From contig NZ_FNIA01000002.1 in NCBI RefSeq assembly GCF_900103505.1, positions 62,001 to 126,000 of the forward strand: a DNA stretch of 64,000 nucleotides, in the 5' to 3' direction. Origin of the DNA: Haloarchaeobius iranensis (GTDB lineage: Archaea; Halobacteriota; Halobacteria; Halobacteriales; Natrialbaceae). Numbering within the stretch: position 1 is the first letter of the stretch; each line of letters starts with the position of its first letter. Of the stretch, positions 16,657 to 25,044 are shown piece after piece. Both the position numbers and the translations under genes were made by a program. The notes under the pieces are model-generated. The model was given only the letters and a program-made list of their open reading frames with translations. It ran no database searches and had not been told where the DNA came from.

Positions 16657-16702
16657 CGACCGAACGGTAGGTTTTCTTTCGTCCCGCAGGAAGCGAGCAG
16701 TC

Positions 16703-17398
16703 ATGTACGTCATCATCGTCGGCGCGGGGAACATCGGGACCCCGTTGATCGAGATCGCCACGGGCGACCGGAACGAAGTCGTCGTAGTCGAGAGGAACTC
16801 CGAGAAGGCCGAGGCGGCCGCCACTCGCTACGACTGTCTCGTCCTCAACGCCGACGCGACCGTCTCCGAGACGCTTGACGAGGCCGGTATCGAGCGCGCG
16901 GACGCCCTCATCTCGACGACCGACCAGGACGCGACGAACATCATGGTCTCCCTGCTCGCGATGGAACGCGACGTTCCCGCCATCGTCAGCGTCGTCCACA
17001 ACCCCGAACACATGAAGCTGTTCGAGCGAATCGGCGTCTCCACGATGGAGAACCCACAGAGCCTCATCGCGGAGTACCTCTACCGGGCGGTGAAGCGGCC
17101 ATCCATCAAGGACTACATGAAGGTCGGGGACACGGCCGAGGTGTTCGAGATCACGGTCGATACTGACGCACCCATCGACGGCAAGACGCTCCGTGAGGCG
17201 AACGAGAGCGACCTGCTGACGGACGACTTCCTCATCGTCGCCATCGAGCGCGACGGTGTCGACGACCGCTCGCCCATCACGCCGCGGGGCGACACCCGCA
17301 TCGAGGCCGGCGACCTGCTGACCGTCTACGCCGCCGAGGGGGCGACGCCGGACGTGACGGACGTGTTCGGACACTACGAGGACCACGAGCTGAAATAG
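16703..17398 (+). CDS. trkA: TrkA family potassium uptake regulatory protein
   Basis: Cytosolic NAD(H)/nucleotide-binding gating subunit of a Trk potassium channel. The 231-residue protein has an RCK-N Rossmann domain beginning MYVIIVGAGNIG (dinucleotide loop GxGxxG) and an RCK-C domain from about residue 140. Only one RCK pair is present, unlike the double-length TrkA at 20809. It is immediately followed by its membrane partner trkH, with no intervening base. Confidence 0.93.
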   Translation: MYVIIVGAGNIGTPLIEIATGDRNEVVVVERNSEKAEAAATRYDCLVLNADATVSETLDEAGIERADALISTTDQDATNIMVSLLAMERDVPAIVSVVHNPEHMKLFERIGVSTMENPQSLIAEYLYRAVKRPSIKDYMKVGDTAEVFEITVDTDAPIDGKTLREANESDLLTDDFLIVAIERDGVDDRSPITPRGDTRIEAGDLLTVYAAEGATPDVTDVFGHYEDHELK

Positions 17399-19057
17399 AT
17401 GCCACGGAATCAACGGGTTGCGGGCGTGCCGGCCGACCTCGCCGTCATCCTCCGTGACGTTGGAACCCTGCTGTTGATGCAGGCCGGGCTGCTGTCGCTG
17501 ACGGTCGTCGTCGCCCTCGTCTTCGGCGAGTTCGCGCCCGCGCTCGGCTTCCTGCTCGCGGGCGGTGTCGCCGCCGGCGTCGGCGAGAGCTGGCGTCGGC
17601 TGTTCGCGGACGCACCCGACCCGAAGATGAAACACGGGATGGTTATCGCGGCGAGCGGCTGGTTCGCGACGGCCGTCTTCGGCGGACTCGCGTTCTTCCT
17701 GGTCGCCTGGTTGACACCGGTGGCGACGATGGCGGGCTACGTGCCGGCGGGCGCGAGCTGGGACCCGGTAGCCGTCGCCGGTGCGACGAGCCGGTCGAGC
17801 TTGCTCTACTTCCGGAACCCGCTGCACGCGATGTTCGAGTCGATGAGCGGCTGGACGGGTAGCGGCCTGACGATGGCGGCCCACGAGCCGTCGCTGCCGC
17901 GCTCGGTACAGTGGTGGCGCTCGCTCATCCAGTACGTCGGCGGCGTGGGTGTCATCGTCCTCACCGTCACCATCCTCTCACGACCGGGCAGCGGGAGCTA
18001 CGCGCTCTACCGTTCGGAGGCCCGCGAGGAGAAGATCCACCCATCGGTCGTATCGACGGTCCGGACGGTGTGGAAGATATTCGTCGGCTACACGCTGCTC
18101 TCCATCGGCGTCCTCTTCCTGGCGCTCTGGTGGACCCAGGACCTGCCGCTCTTCGAGACGTTCTGGCAGGCGCTCAACCACGCCATGACCGGGCTCTCCA
18201 CGGGTGGGTTCTCCGTCACCGACGACTCGATGGAGACGTACAACTCACCGCTGGTCGAGACGGTGCTACTGCCGATGATGACCCTCGGCGCTATCGCGTT
18301 CCCTATCCACTACGGCCTGCTCCACGACAGGGAGTACTCGGAACTGTACGAGGACGTCCAGACGCGCTGGCTGCTGTTGCTCCTCGCGGCGGGGGTCGTG
18401 GCGCTCTCGGCGCAGAACCTGCTGGTCGAGCTCCCGGTCGAGGGCTACCGTGCGACGGTCCCCTCGCCGGTTCCGACCCTCTCGACCGCCGAGTTCGACG
18501 CCATCCGCGACGGCACCTTCCAGTGGATAAGCGCACTGACGTGTACCGGCTTCCAGTCCTCACCAATCGGGCAGTGGTCGGACGGGGGGAAGCTGCTGAT
18601 CTCCGTCGGGATGACGATCGGCGGTGCTGCCGGGTCGACCGTGGGCGGCATCAAGATCATCCGTGGCTACACCGTCTCGAAGGGCATCCAGTGGCAGTTC
18701 TCCCGCGTGTTCCTGCCGAAGAGCGCGGTCGTCAGCACAGAGCTCGACGGCCGGAGGCTCGACGCCGACGACATGAACCGGGAGTTCGCGGAGGCGGCCA
18801 TCGTCAGCCTCCTGTGGGTCATCCTCCTGCTGGGGTCGAGCCTGATGCTCGTGAACGTCACCGGGGCGAGCTACGCCGACGCGCTGTTCGAGGTGGCCAG
18901 CGCACAGGGCAACGTCGGCCTCTCGGCGGGCATCACGGGCCCGGAGATGCCCGTGGTCGCCGAGGTGATGTTCCTGTTCAACATGTGGGTCGGCAGACTG
19001 GAGATCATCCCGGTGCTGGTGCTCGCGCGGTCGGCACTCAAGGGGCTGAATCCGTAG
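17399..19057 (+). CDS. trkH: TrkH family potassium uptake membrane protein
   Basis: Ion-conducting subunit that forms the potassium pore with TrkA. The 552-residue protein has about ten to twelve helices and the four selectivity-filter-like loops of the SKT family, such as ESMSGWTGSGLTM, TGLSTGGFS, CTGFQSSPI and SAQGNVGLSAG. The ATG directly follows the trkA stop (TAGATG). It is convergent with the second trkH at 19181; only 123 nt separate the two stop codons. Confidence 0.93.
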   Translation: MPRNQRVAGVPADLAVILRDVGTLLLMQAGLLSLTVVVALVFGEFAPALGFLLAGGVAAGVGESWRRLFADAPDPKMKHGMVIAASGWFATAVFGGLAFFLVAWLTPVATMAGYVPAGASWDPVAVAGATSRSSLLYFRNPLHAMFESMSGWTGSGLTMAAHEPSLPRSVQWWRSLIQYVGGVGVIVLTVTILSRPGSGSYALYRSEAREEKIHPSVVSTVRTVWKIFVGYTLLSIGVLFLALWWTQDLPLFETFWQALNHAMTGLSTGGFSVTDDSMETYNSPLVETVLLPMMTLGAIAFPIHYGLLHDREYSELYEDVQTRWLLLLLAAGVVALSAQNLLVELPVEGYRATVPSPVPTLSTAEFDAIRDGTFQWISALTCTGFQSSPIGQWSDGGKLLISVGMTIGGAAGSTVGGIKIIRGYTVSKGIQWQFSRVFLPKSAVVSTELDGRRLDADDMNREFAEAAIVSLLWVILLLGSSLMLVNVTGASYADALFEVASAQGNVGLSAGITGPEMPVVAEVMFLFNMWVGRLEIIPVLVLARSALKGLNP

Positions 19058-19180
19058 GGGCGAACAGGCGGCACGGTCGCCCGTCCGTCGGGGTGCCACG
19101 CACCCGCGGAACCGACGGACGGCGGTTCGTCAGGACACGCCGTCGTTGGCCGCGGCCCGGTACTTGAACCTTCGTCCCCG

Positions 19181-20812
19181 TCAGGACTGCCAGTAGGCCC
19201 GCGTCAGCAGGACGAGGACGGGGAAGATCTCGAGGCGGCCGACCCACATCAGCCCGACCATGAACAGCTTCGACTGCGGCGTGAAGTCGATGTAGCTCCC
19301 CATCGGGCCGATGGCCCCCAGTCCCGGCCCGATGTTCCCGAGCGTCGCGGCGGAGGCCGTGATGGCCTCGTCAACCGCGAGGTTCCCCGCGCCGAAGAAC
19401 GCAGCGTCCGCGGCGAGCACCAGCGCGCCGACGAAGAAGATGACGATGTACAGCAACGTGAACCCGTAGATACCTCGAATCGCGCGTTCGTCGAGCGAGC
19501 GGCCGCCGAGACGAACCGGCTTGACCGCCGACGGGTGGACGGTGCTGAACAGCTCTCGGCGCAGCGATTTGAGGATGACCAGCCAGCGGACGACCTTGAT
19601 GCCCCCACCGGTCGAGCCGGCGGAGCCGCCGATGAACATCGCGAACACGAGCGCGTACTTCGCCGGGCCGGACCAGGTGTTGAAGTCCATCGTCGCGTAG
19701 CCCGTCGAGGTCGTGAGCGAGACGGCCTGGAACGTCGCCTGCCTGAGCGCGGCCTCGACGTCACCGGCGATGGGGAACGTATGGGGGAGGAAATTCTCGT
19801 TGACGCCCTCGTAGGCCGCGCGGGTCGCCTCGGTCGCCGCGTCGGTCAGCCCCACGTCGACGAAGAGGAAGCCGGCGACGAGTGCGGACAGGGCACCCAT
19901 GACGCCGGTGTAGAGGCGGAACTCGGGATCATCGACGAGCTTGCGGACGTTCCCACGCGAGACGTGCCAGAACAGGGGGAAGCTCGTGCCGGCGGCGACC
20001 ATGAACGGAACGATGAGCCACTGGACCGCGGCGCCGAACGCCTCGATGCTGCGGGCCTCCGGGGAGAAGCCGCCGGTCGACATCGTCGTGAAGCCGTGGG
20101 AGATGGCGTTGTACGGCGTCATGTTCGGGGCCATGCCGGCCTCGTTGAGCCCGTAGAGCAGTAGTATCTCGACGAGCGTGATACCGGCGTAGATGACCCA
20201 CAGCGCCCGTGCCGTCTCCGCGATACGCGGAGTCAGCTTCTCGATGCCGGGGCCGGGAGCCTCGGCGTCCATCAGCTGTGCACCACCGACGGACAGTTCG
20301 GGGAGGATGGCGACCGCGAGGACGACGATTCCCATGCCACCGAGCCACTGGGTCATCTGTCGCCAGAGCATCAGTCCCCGTGAGTGGTAGGTGGGGTCGA
20401 TGGTCCCCATCACCGTCGCGCCGGTCGTCGTGAACCCGCTCATCGACTCGAACAGGGCGTTCTCGGGGTGGTGCAGCGTCGAGTCGATGAGGTAGACGAG
20501 CTGTCCGTTCTGGTAGGTGAGTCCTTCGAGGACGTACGGGACGACACCGACGATGGAGACCACGAGCCAGGTGAGGGATACCATCAGCAGGCCCTCACGG
20601 GCACCGATGTCAGGGTCTGGGTCGAGTCGTTCCATCGCCGCACCCAGCCCGACGGCAATCGCGGCGGTCACGAAGAACGGGAGGATGTACGGGACGAACG
20701 CGTCGCCGTAGACGAGCCCCGTGACGATGGGGACGACCATCGTGACGGCGAGGTACTTGAGGACGGTGCCGACGAGGCTGACGCCCGCCCGCCAGTCGAC
20801 CCGCAGTTTCAT
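19181..20812 (-). CDS. trkH: TrkH family potassium uptake membrane protein (second system)
   Basis: Pore subunit of a second Trk-type system. The 543-residue protein is distinct in sequence from the TrkH at 17399 but has the same architecture, with filter-type loops ESMSGFTTTGATVM, GFTTMSTGGFS, TTSTGYATMDF and ATLGNIGPGLG. All four carry the Gly residues of the pore. It overlaps the stop of the upstream trkA by 4 nt (ATGA), so the two are translationally coupled. Having two distinct Trk pairs fits the high-potassium cytoplasm of haloarchaea. Confidence 0.93.
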   Translation of the reverse strand: MKLRVDWRAGVSLVGTVLKYLAVTMVVPIVTGLVYGDAFVPYILPFFVTAAIAVGLGAAMERLDPDPDIGAREGLLMVSLTWLVVSIVGVVPYVLEGLTYQNGQLVYLIDSTLHHPENALFESMSGFTTTGATVMGTIDPTYHSRGLMLWRQMTQWLGGMGIVVLAVAILPELSVGGAQLMDAEAPGPGIEKLTPRIAETARALWVIYAGITLVEILLLYGLNEAGMAPNMTPYNAISHGFTTMSTGGFSPEARSIEAFGAAVQWLIVPFMVAAGTSFPLFWHVSRGNVRKLVDDPEFRLYTGVMGALSALVAGFLFVDVGLTDAATEATRAAYEGVNENFLPHTFPIAGDVEAALRQATFQAVSLTTSTGYATMDFNTWSGPAKYALVFAMFIGGSAGSTGGGIKVVRWLVILKSLRRELFSTVHPSAVKPVRLGGRSLDERAIRGIYGFTLLYIVIFFVGALVLAADAAFFGAGNLAVDEAITASAATLGNIGPGLGAIGPMGSYIDFTPQSKLFMVGLMWVGRLEIFPVLVLLTRAYWQS

Positions 20813-22146
20813 AATCGACTCGCGACGTCGTCGAGCACGTTCGTGTCCACGAACACGACCGCGTGGTCGCCGACCTCGACGACCGTGTTCCCGCGGGGGG
20901 TGATGAACTGTCCGTTACGGGTCACCGCACCGACGACGACGCCCTCGGGGAGGTCGGCGGCGGCGTCGGCGATCGTCCGGTTCGCGAGGAGGCTCTCGCC
21001 GTCGACCTCGACCTCCAGCACCTCCGCGCGGTCGGATTCGATGATGGCGATGTTCTCGGTATGCTCCTCGCGGGTGAACCGCGTTATCTCCTCCGCGGTC
21101 ACCTCGCGCGGGTTGACGGCCACGTCGACGCCGACCGTCTCGAAGAGGTCGACGTAGCGGCCGTTCTCGACGACGGTGACCGTGCGTGTGGCACCGACGC
21201 GCTTGGCCAGCAGCGAGACGAGCAGGTTCTTCTCGTCGGACTCGAGCGTGGTGACGACGAGGTCGGCCTCGTCGACGTGCTCCTCGTGGAGGAACTCCAC
21301 GTCCGTCGCGTCGTTCTCGAATACGATACTCCGAGTGAGTTCTTCGGCGAGGTCGCGAGCGCGCCCCGGGTCCGCCTCGACGATGTGGGGCCTGATGCCC
21401 CGTTCCTCGAACAGGCGGGCGGTCTGGAAGCCGATCTCGCTCCCGCCGATGATGTACACGTCTTCGATTTCACCGAGGTCTTCGGCTGGCGTGAGCGACC
21501 GAGCGAACTGCCGGACGCTCTCGGGGTTGCCGATGACGATGACCTTGTCGCCGACCTCGATGACGGAGTCACCGCGGGGGATGGTCACGTCGCCGTTCCG
21601 GAGGATGGCCGCGAAGGTGAGCGACTCGAAGCGGTCGGCGTCGGCGACGGTCTCGTCCGCGATGGGCGAGCCCTCGCTCACCTCGAACTCCGCCATGCGG
21701 ACGCAGCCGTCGGCGAACGAGTCCACGTCGCGCGCGCCGGGCAGACCGGCGATGCGGACGATGCTCTGTGCGGTCAGCAGGTCCGTACAGACCATGAAAT
21801 CGACGCCGAAGGCCCCCTCGACCCCGCTCCAGGTGTCGAGGAACTCGGTGCGCTTCACCCGGGCGATGGTGAACGCGTCGCTGACGGTCTTCGCCGTCGC
21901 ACACGCGACGATGTTCGTCTCGTCGCCGTCCGTGCAGGCGATGACCATGTCCGCCTGGGCGATGCCGGCCTCCTCCAGCGTGTCCAGGGAGGTGCCGTCG
22001 CCCTCCAGCGGGAGCACGTCGAGTTCGTACGTGAGCGAGTCCACCACGTCCCCGTCGCGGTCTATGAGGACCACCTCGTGGGAGTCCGCGAGGCTCGCCG
22101 CGATGTTGCTTCCGACTTCGCCGGCTCCGATTACGATTACGTACAT
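20809..22146 (-). CDS. trkA: TrkA family protein with two RCK pairs
   Basis: A 445-residue cytosolic regulator with two consecutive RCK-N/RCK-C units, the layout of E. coli TrkA. The first begins MYVIVIGAGEVGSNIA, the second near residue 225 with VYIIGGSEIGFQTA. The second dinucleotide loop reads GGSEIG, an altered GxGxxG, so the two sites may bind different ligands. First gene of the second Trk unit, partner of the TrkH that overlaps its 3' end. Confidence 0.93.
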   Translation of the reverse strand: MYVIVIGAGEVGSNIAASLADSHEVVLIDRDGDVVDSLTYELDVLPLEGDGTSLDTLEEAGIAQADMVIACTDGDETNIVACATAKTVSDAFTIARVKRTEFLDTWSGVEGAFGVDFMVCTDLLTAQSIVRIAGLPGARDVDSFADGCVRMAEFEVSEGSPIADETVADADRFESLTFAAILRNGDVTIPRGDSVIEVGDKVIVIGNPESVRQFARSLTPAEDLGEIEDVYIIGGSEIGFQTARLFEERGIRPHIVEADPGRARDLAEELTRSIVFENDATDVEFLHEEHVDEADLVVTTLESDEKNLLVSLLAKRVGATRTVTVVENGRYVDLFETVGVDVAVNPREVTAEEITRFTREEHTENIAIIESDRAEVLEVEVDGESLLANRTIADAAADLPEGVVVGAVTRNGQFITPRGNTVVEVGDHAVVFVDTNVLDDVASRL

Positions 22147-22203
22147 CCGACCTCAGTCCAGTTGCACGCGTCTACCGCTGGGGGTGACAAGAGGGTTCGG
22201 GTT

Positions 22204-22728
22204 TCAATCCCCACTGGTGTCGATGGTTACCTCGACATCGCGATAGCGTCCCTCGACGTCTCTGACGACCCGCTCGACGATGCGTTTCGCCTCGCTGCGG
22301 ATCTTCGGTTTGACCTTGTCGATGACCCACGAGATGGAGACGAATCGCGGTATCCTGATGTCGCCGGCGCGCGCCGAGTCCGGATCGTATTTGACCACGA
22401 AGTGGACCCTGCAGGCGTGCTCCTCGCCCTCCGGAGCTGCGTCCGGGTCGGGCTCGACGCGCCACTGTCCGACGGCGTCGATGTCCTTGAGGATGCGCCA
22501 CTCGATGCTCTCCGGGCGGTCGATGGCCGTGACCTCGGAGTGGGCGGTGTAGGTCAGCTTCCACCAGGCGAACTCGAGCTGGTACCGGGTCCCGGCACCT
22601 CCGTCACCGTTCTGCCGCACGTCCTTGAGATACTCGGAGTAGCGCGCGTAGCCCGGGAAGTCCACGAGGAACTCGAAGACACGCTCTGGCGGGGCGTAGA
22701 TGACCGTCGTGACCTCGACGCGTTCCAC
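22204..22728 (-). CDS. SRPBCC (START/Bet v1-like) family protein
   Basis: Predicted lipid or small-hydrophobe binding or cyclase-like protein of the SRPBCC superfamily. The 174-residue product has the typical first strand VTTVIYAPPERVFEFLVDFPGYARYSEY split across the N terminus and ends with a long amphipathic helix (VDGRYRDVE region). It has no signal peptide, so it is cytosolic. A GTG start at 22728 is chosen because the family begins right before VERVEV; the frame runs on upstream but the extra residues are not family-like. It lies 57 nt downstream of trkA on the same strand. Ligand unknown. Confidence 0.82.
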   Translation of the reverse strand: MERVEVTTVIYAPPERVFEFLVDFPGYARYSEYLKDVRQNGDGGAGTRYQLEFAWWKLTYTAHSEVTAIDRPESIEWRILKDIDAVGQWRVEPDPDAAPEGEEHACRVHFVVKYDPDSARAGDIRIPRFVSISWVIDKVKPKIRSEAKRIVERVVRDVEGRYRDVEVTIDTSGD

Positions 22729-22799
22729 ACTAGTTCTACCGATAGTTCGAACGTAAGCCTTTCCGTCAGCGAAGTCGGCGATGACGCCCGCGCGACAAA

Positions 22800-22809
22800 A
22801 AGATATAAA
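22800..22809. promoter_or_regulatory. TATA-like element in the divergent SRPBCC/surface-protein spacer
   Basis: AAGATATAAA lies about 32-41 nt before the ATG at 22841, and its complement reads TTTATATCTT toward the SRPBCC gene. One AT-rich element may serve transcription in both directions. Confidence 0.4.
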
Positions 22810-22840
22810 CACAACCACGGCTTAAAATTTCGAATAACAG

Positions 22841-24256
22841 ATGGTAAAGAAACGCTGGGTGACGGCGCTGCTGCTGGTCGTCGTCGCATGCACGCTCCCG
22901 CTCGCACCGGTGGCGACCGCGAGTGAATCGGGCGAACGGGGCAACGAGACGGCCGTTACCTTCGACATCGCTGTCGAGGGTGGGACCGTGGAGCCCGGCG
23001 GAACCGTCACGGTCTCGTTCACTGCGACGAACGAGGGCGACGAAGCTGCGAGCGACGTGCAGGTCGAGGCACAGACCCCCCGGAACTGGTCCATCACGGG
23101 ACACAGCGACGACGGCGGCCAGTTCTCCGGCCGGGGCGTCGGCTGGGCGTGGGAATCGCTCGAGGCTGGACAGTCGGTATCGCCGACGGTCACCCTGTCA
23201 GTCCCCGAGGACGCAACGACGGGCGAGGTGACGATCCAGGCGTTCGTGGGCGACGCCGACCGGAACACCGCGACGAACGAGACAACCGTCACCGTCGGAA
23301 GTGCCGGCGGTGGCGGCGGTGACGAGGGTGACGATAGCGACGATGGTGACGGTGGCGGTGGCGACGACGGCGGTGATGGTGGCGACGGTGGCAGCGGTGG
23401 CGACGACGGCGACGATAGCGGCGACGGTGGCAGCGGTGGCGATGGTGGTGACGGCGGCGATGGTCGCGACGGTGGTGACAGCGGCGGTGAGATAGGGGGC
23501 GGCGACGACGGGAGTTCCGGCGGTGACAACGGCAGTGACGATGGGAGTTCCGGCGGTGACAACGGCAGTGACGATGGGAGTTCCGGCGGTGACAACGGCA
23601 GTGACGATGGGAGTTCCGGCGGTGACGACGGAACTGACGACGAGAGTAGCGGCGACGACGGGAGTTCCGACGGCAGCGACGGTGATGGCACCACGGACGA
23701 GAACACCGAAGACGGGAGTATCGGCGACGACGCGGACGAGGGAAGCGGCGGTGAGAGCGGCGACGGCGGGGACGACGCAGGGGAGAACACTGGCGAGAAC
23801 GCCACGGACGAGAGTGTCACGGGGAACGAGAGCAGCAGTGGCGGGGACGACGGCGTGGCTGGGAACGAGTCGAGCGACGACGCGGGTGCCAACGAGTCGG
23901 AGGGAACCGACTCGGGAGGACCGGAGAGCGAGGACGGCGGGCAGTCCACCGACGGGAGCCAGCAGTCCGGCGACCAACAGCAGGTCAGCGACGAGCCCGG
24001 AAGCGACCCCGCCTCGGCTGCGAACGGGGGCAGCAGCGGGTCCAGCGACGCCGCAGCCGGCGACACTGGCAATCCGCTTCTGGACCAGTCAAGCGGCGGC
24101 GATGGCGGTGACGGTGGTAGTAGCGGTGGTGTCCTCGGCGCGGTCGGTGCGATGAGCTCCCCGGTCGATGACCCGACGATGCGCACGGCGAACCCCGCGT
24201 TCTGGGTAGTCGCCGGTTTCGCCGTCGTCTCGCTCCTACGGCGGCGGGTCCGATAA
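22841..24256 (+). CDS. Secreted surface protein with Gly/Asp/Ser repeats and C-terminal anchor
   Basis: A 471-residue protein with a Sec-type signal peptide (about 1-27, ending VATASE). A beta-sandwich domain (about 30-150; VEPGGTVTVSFTATNEGDEA) resembles CARDB/NEW3-like domains. A very long acidic Gly/Asp/Ser/Asn linker covers about 155-430, and a C-terminal helix ends in a basic cluster (SLLRRRVR). The tail looks like a sorting signal (helix plus Arg cluster) but lacks the PGF motif of known archaeosortase A substrates. The linker includes four 33-bp tandem repeats. Likely cell-surface; the repeat composition matches glycosylated stalks. Confidence 0.8.
   Translation: MVKKRWVTALLLVVVACTLPLAPVATASESGERGNETAVTFDIAVEGGTVEPGGTVTVSFTATNEGDEAASDVQVEAQTPRNWSITGHSDDGGQFSGRGVGWAWESLEAGQSVSPTVTLSVPEDATTGEVTIQAFVGDADRNTATNETTVTVGSAGGGGGDEGDDSDDGDGGGGDDGGDGGDGGSGGDDGDDSGDGGSGGDGGDGGDGRDGGDSGGEIGGGDDGSSGGDNGSDDGSSGGDNGSDDGSSGGDNGSDDGSSGGDDGTDDESSGDDGSSDGSDGDGTTDENTEDGSIGDDADEGSGGESGDGGDDAGENTGENATDESVTGNESSSGGDDGVAGNESSDDAGANESEGTDSGGPESEDGGQSTDGSQQSGDQQQVSDEPGSDPASAANGGSSGSSDAAAGDTGNPLLDQSSGGDGGDGGSSGGVLGAVGAMSSPVDDPTMRTANPAFWVVAGFAVVSLLRRRVR
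23507..23638 (+). repeat. Four 33-bp tandem repeats inside the surface-protein linker
   Basis: Units at 23507-23539, 23540-23572, 23573-23605 and 23606-23638 each encode D-G-S-S-G-G-D-N-G-S-D or a slight variant. The second and third are identical at the DNA level, the first differs by a codon-third base, and the fourth is degenerate. Such near-identity points to recent slippage or recombination. Confidence 0.85.
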
Positions 24257-24297
24257 CTCTCGACCGCTTTATCTTCTCTCGCATCCGACCCGCACGT

Positions 24298-25044
24298 ATG
24301 GACGTAGACGTCTGCATCGTCGGCGGCGGGGTCGCTGGGCTGGCCGCGGGCATCTTCACCGCTCGTGCTGACCTGGCGACCGTAGTCGTCGACGACGAGG
24401 AGTCGATACTGCGACGGAACGCCCATCTGGAGAACTACCCGGGGTTCCCGCTCGGGGTCGACGCGCGCCGCCTGCTGGAACGGACACGCGAGCAGGCCCG
24501 CATCGGGGGCTGTTCGTTCCGCGACGGGCTGGTCACCGACGTCGAGGGCGGACCGGGCGGCGGCTTCACCGTCACCGTCGACGACGACGCGTCCTTCCCG
24601 ACCGACCGGGTCGTCGCCGCATCGTGGTCCGACGCGTCGTACCTCGACGGACTCGGCGTGGAGACGGAGACACGCGGGAGCAAGACGTTCGTGCAGGTCG
24701 ACCGCGAGGGGCGGACGGACGTCGACGGCATCTACGCCGCGGGTCGCCTCGCCGACCAGTACCACCAGGCTATCGTCTGTGCGGGCCACGGGGCGACGGT
24801 CGGGCGGACCATCGTCCACGACTCCGACGTGAACTTCTACCACGACTGGGTGACGCCGGAGGGGTACTTCACCGAGCGCGGGCGCGAGGTGCCGCCGGGC
24901 TGTGAGGAGATCGCCGATGCGCAGCGGCTGGAGCGCGACGAGCGCGCCCGCGACGCGCTCCGGGCGTACACGGAGCCGCTCGACGACGACCCGACGATGC
25001 ATCCGAGCGTCGCGGCCGACCGGGAGGGCACCGAACACACATGA
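24298..25044 (+). CDS. FAD-dependent oxidoreductase, thioredoxin-reductase-like, without CxxC
   Basis: A 248-residue flavoprotein with the N-terminal FAD loop CIVGGGVAGLAAG and the C-terminal FAD-binding motif DGIYAAGRLADQYHQA. It resembles thioredoxin reductase but is shorter, apparently missing most of the NADPH-binding domain, and has no redox-active CxxC (only an isolated Cys in GGCSF). It therefore probably uses another donor or acceptor, like other truncated haloarchaeal relatives. The stop overlaps the start of coaBC by 4 nt, suggesting coordinated expression. Confidence 0.85.
   Translation: MDVDVCIVGGGVAGLAAGIFTARADLATVVVDDEESILRRNAHLENYPGFPLGVDARRLLERTREQARIGGCSFRDGLVTDVEGGPGGGFTVTVDDDASFPTDRVVAASWSDASYLDGLGVETETRGSKTFVQVDREGRTDVDGIYAAGRLADQYHQAIVCAGHGATVGRTIVHDSDVNFYHDWVTPEGYFTERGREVPPGCEEIADAQRLERDERARDALRAYTEPLDDDPTMHPSVAADREGTEHT

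Noticed and set aside
20863-22926. 687-codon open frame opposite trkA, plus strand
   Set aside because: Composition is Asp/Arg/Val-rich without any motif, and it mirrors the strong RCK-domain gene on the other strand.
23507-23638. Possible CRISPR array because of regular 33-bp repeats
   Set aside because: The repeats are contiguous with no spacers, in frame, and encode a protein linker.
22822-25038. 738-codon open frame opposite the surface protein and flavoprotein, minus strand
   Set aside because: Pro/Ser-rich translation is simply the complement of Gly/Asp/Ser codons. Signal peptide and domains are on the plus strand.
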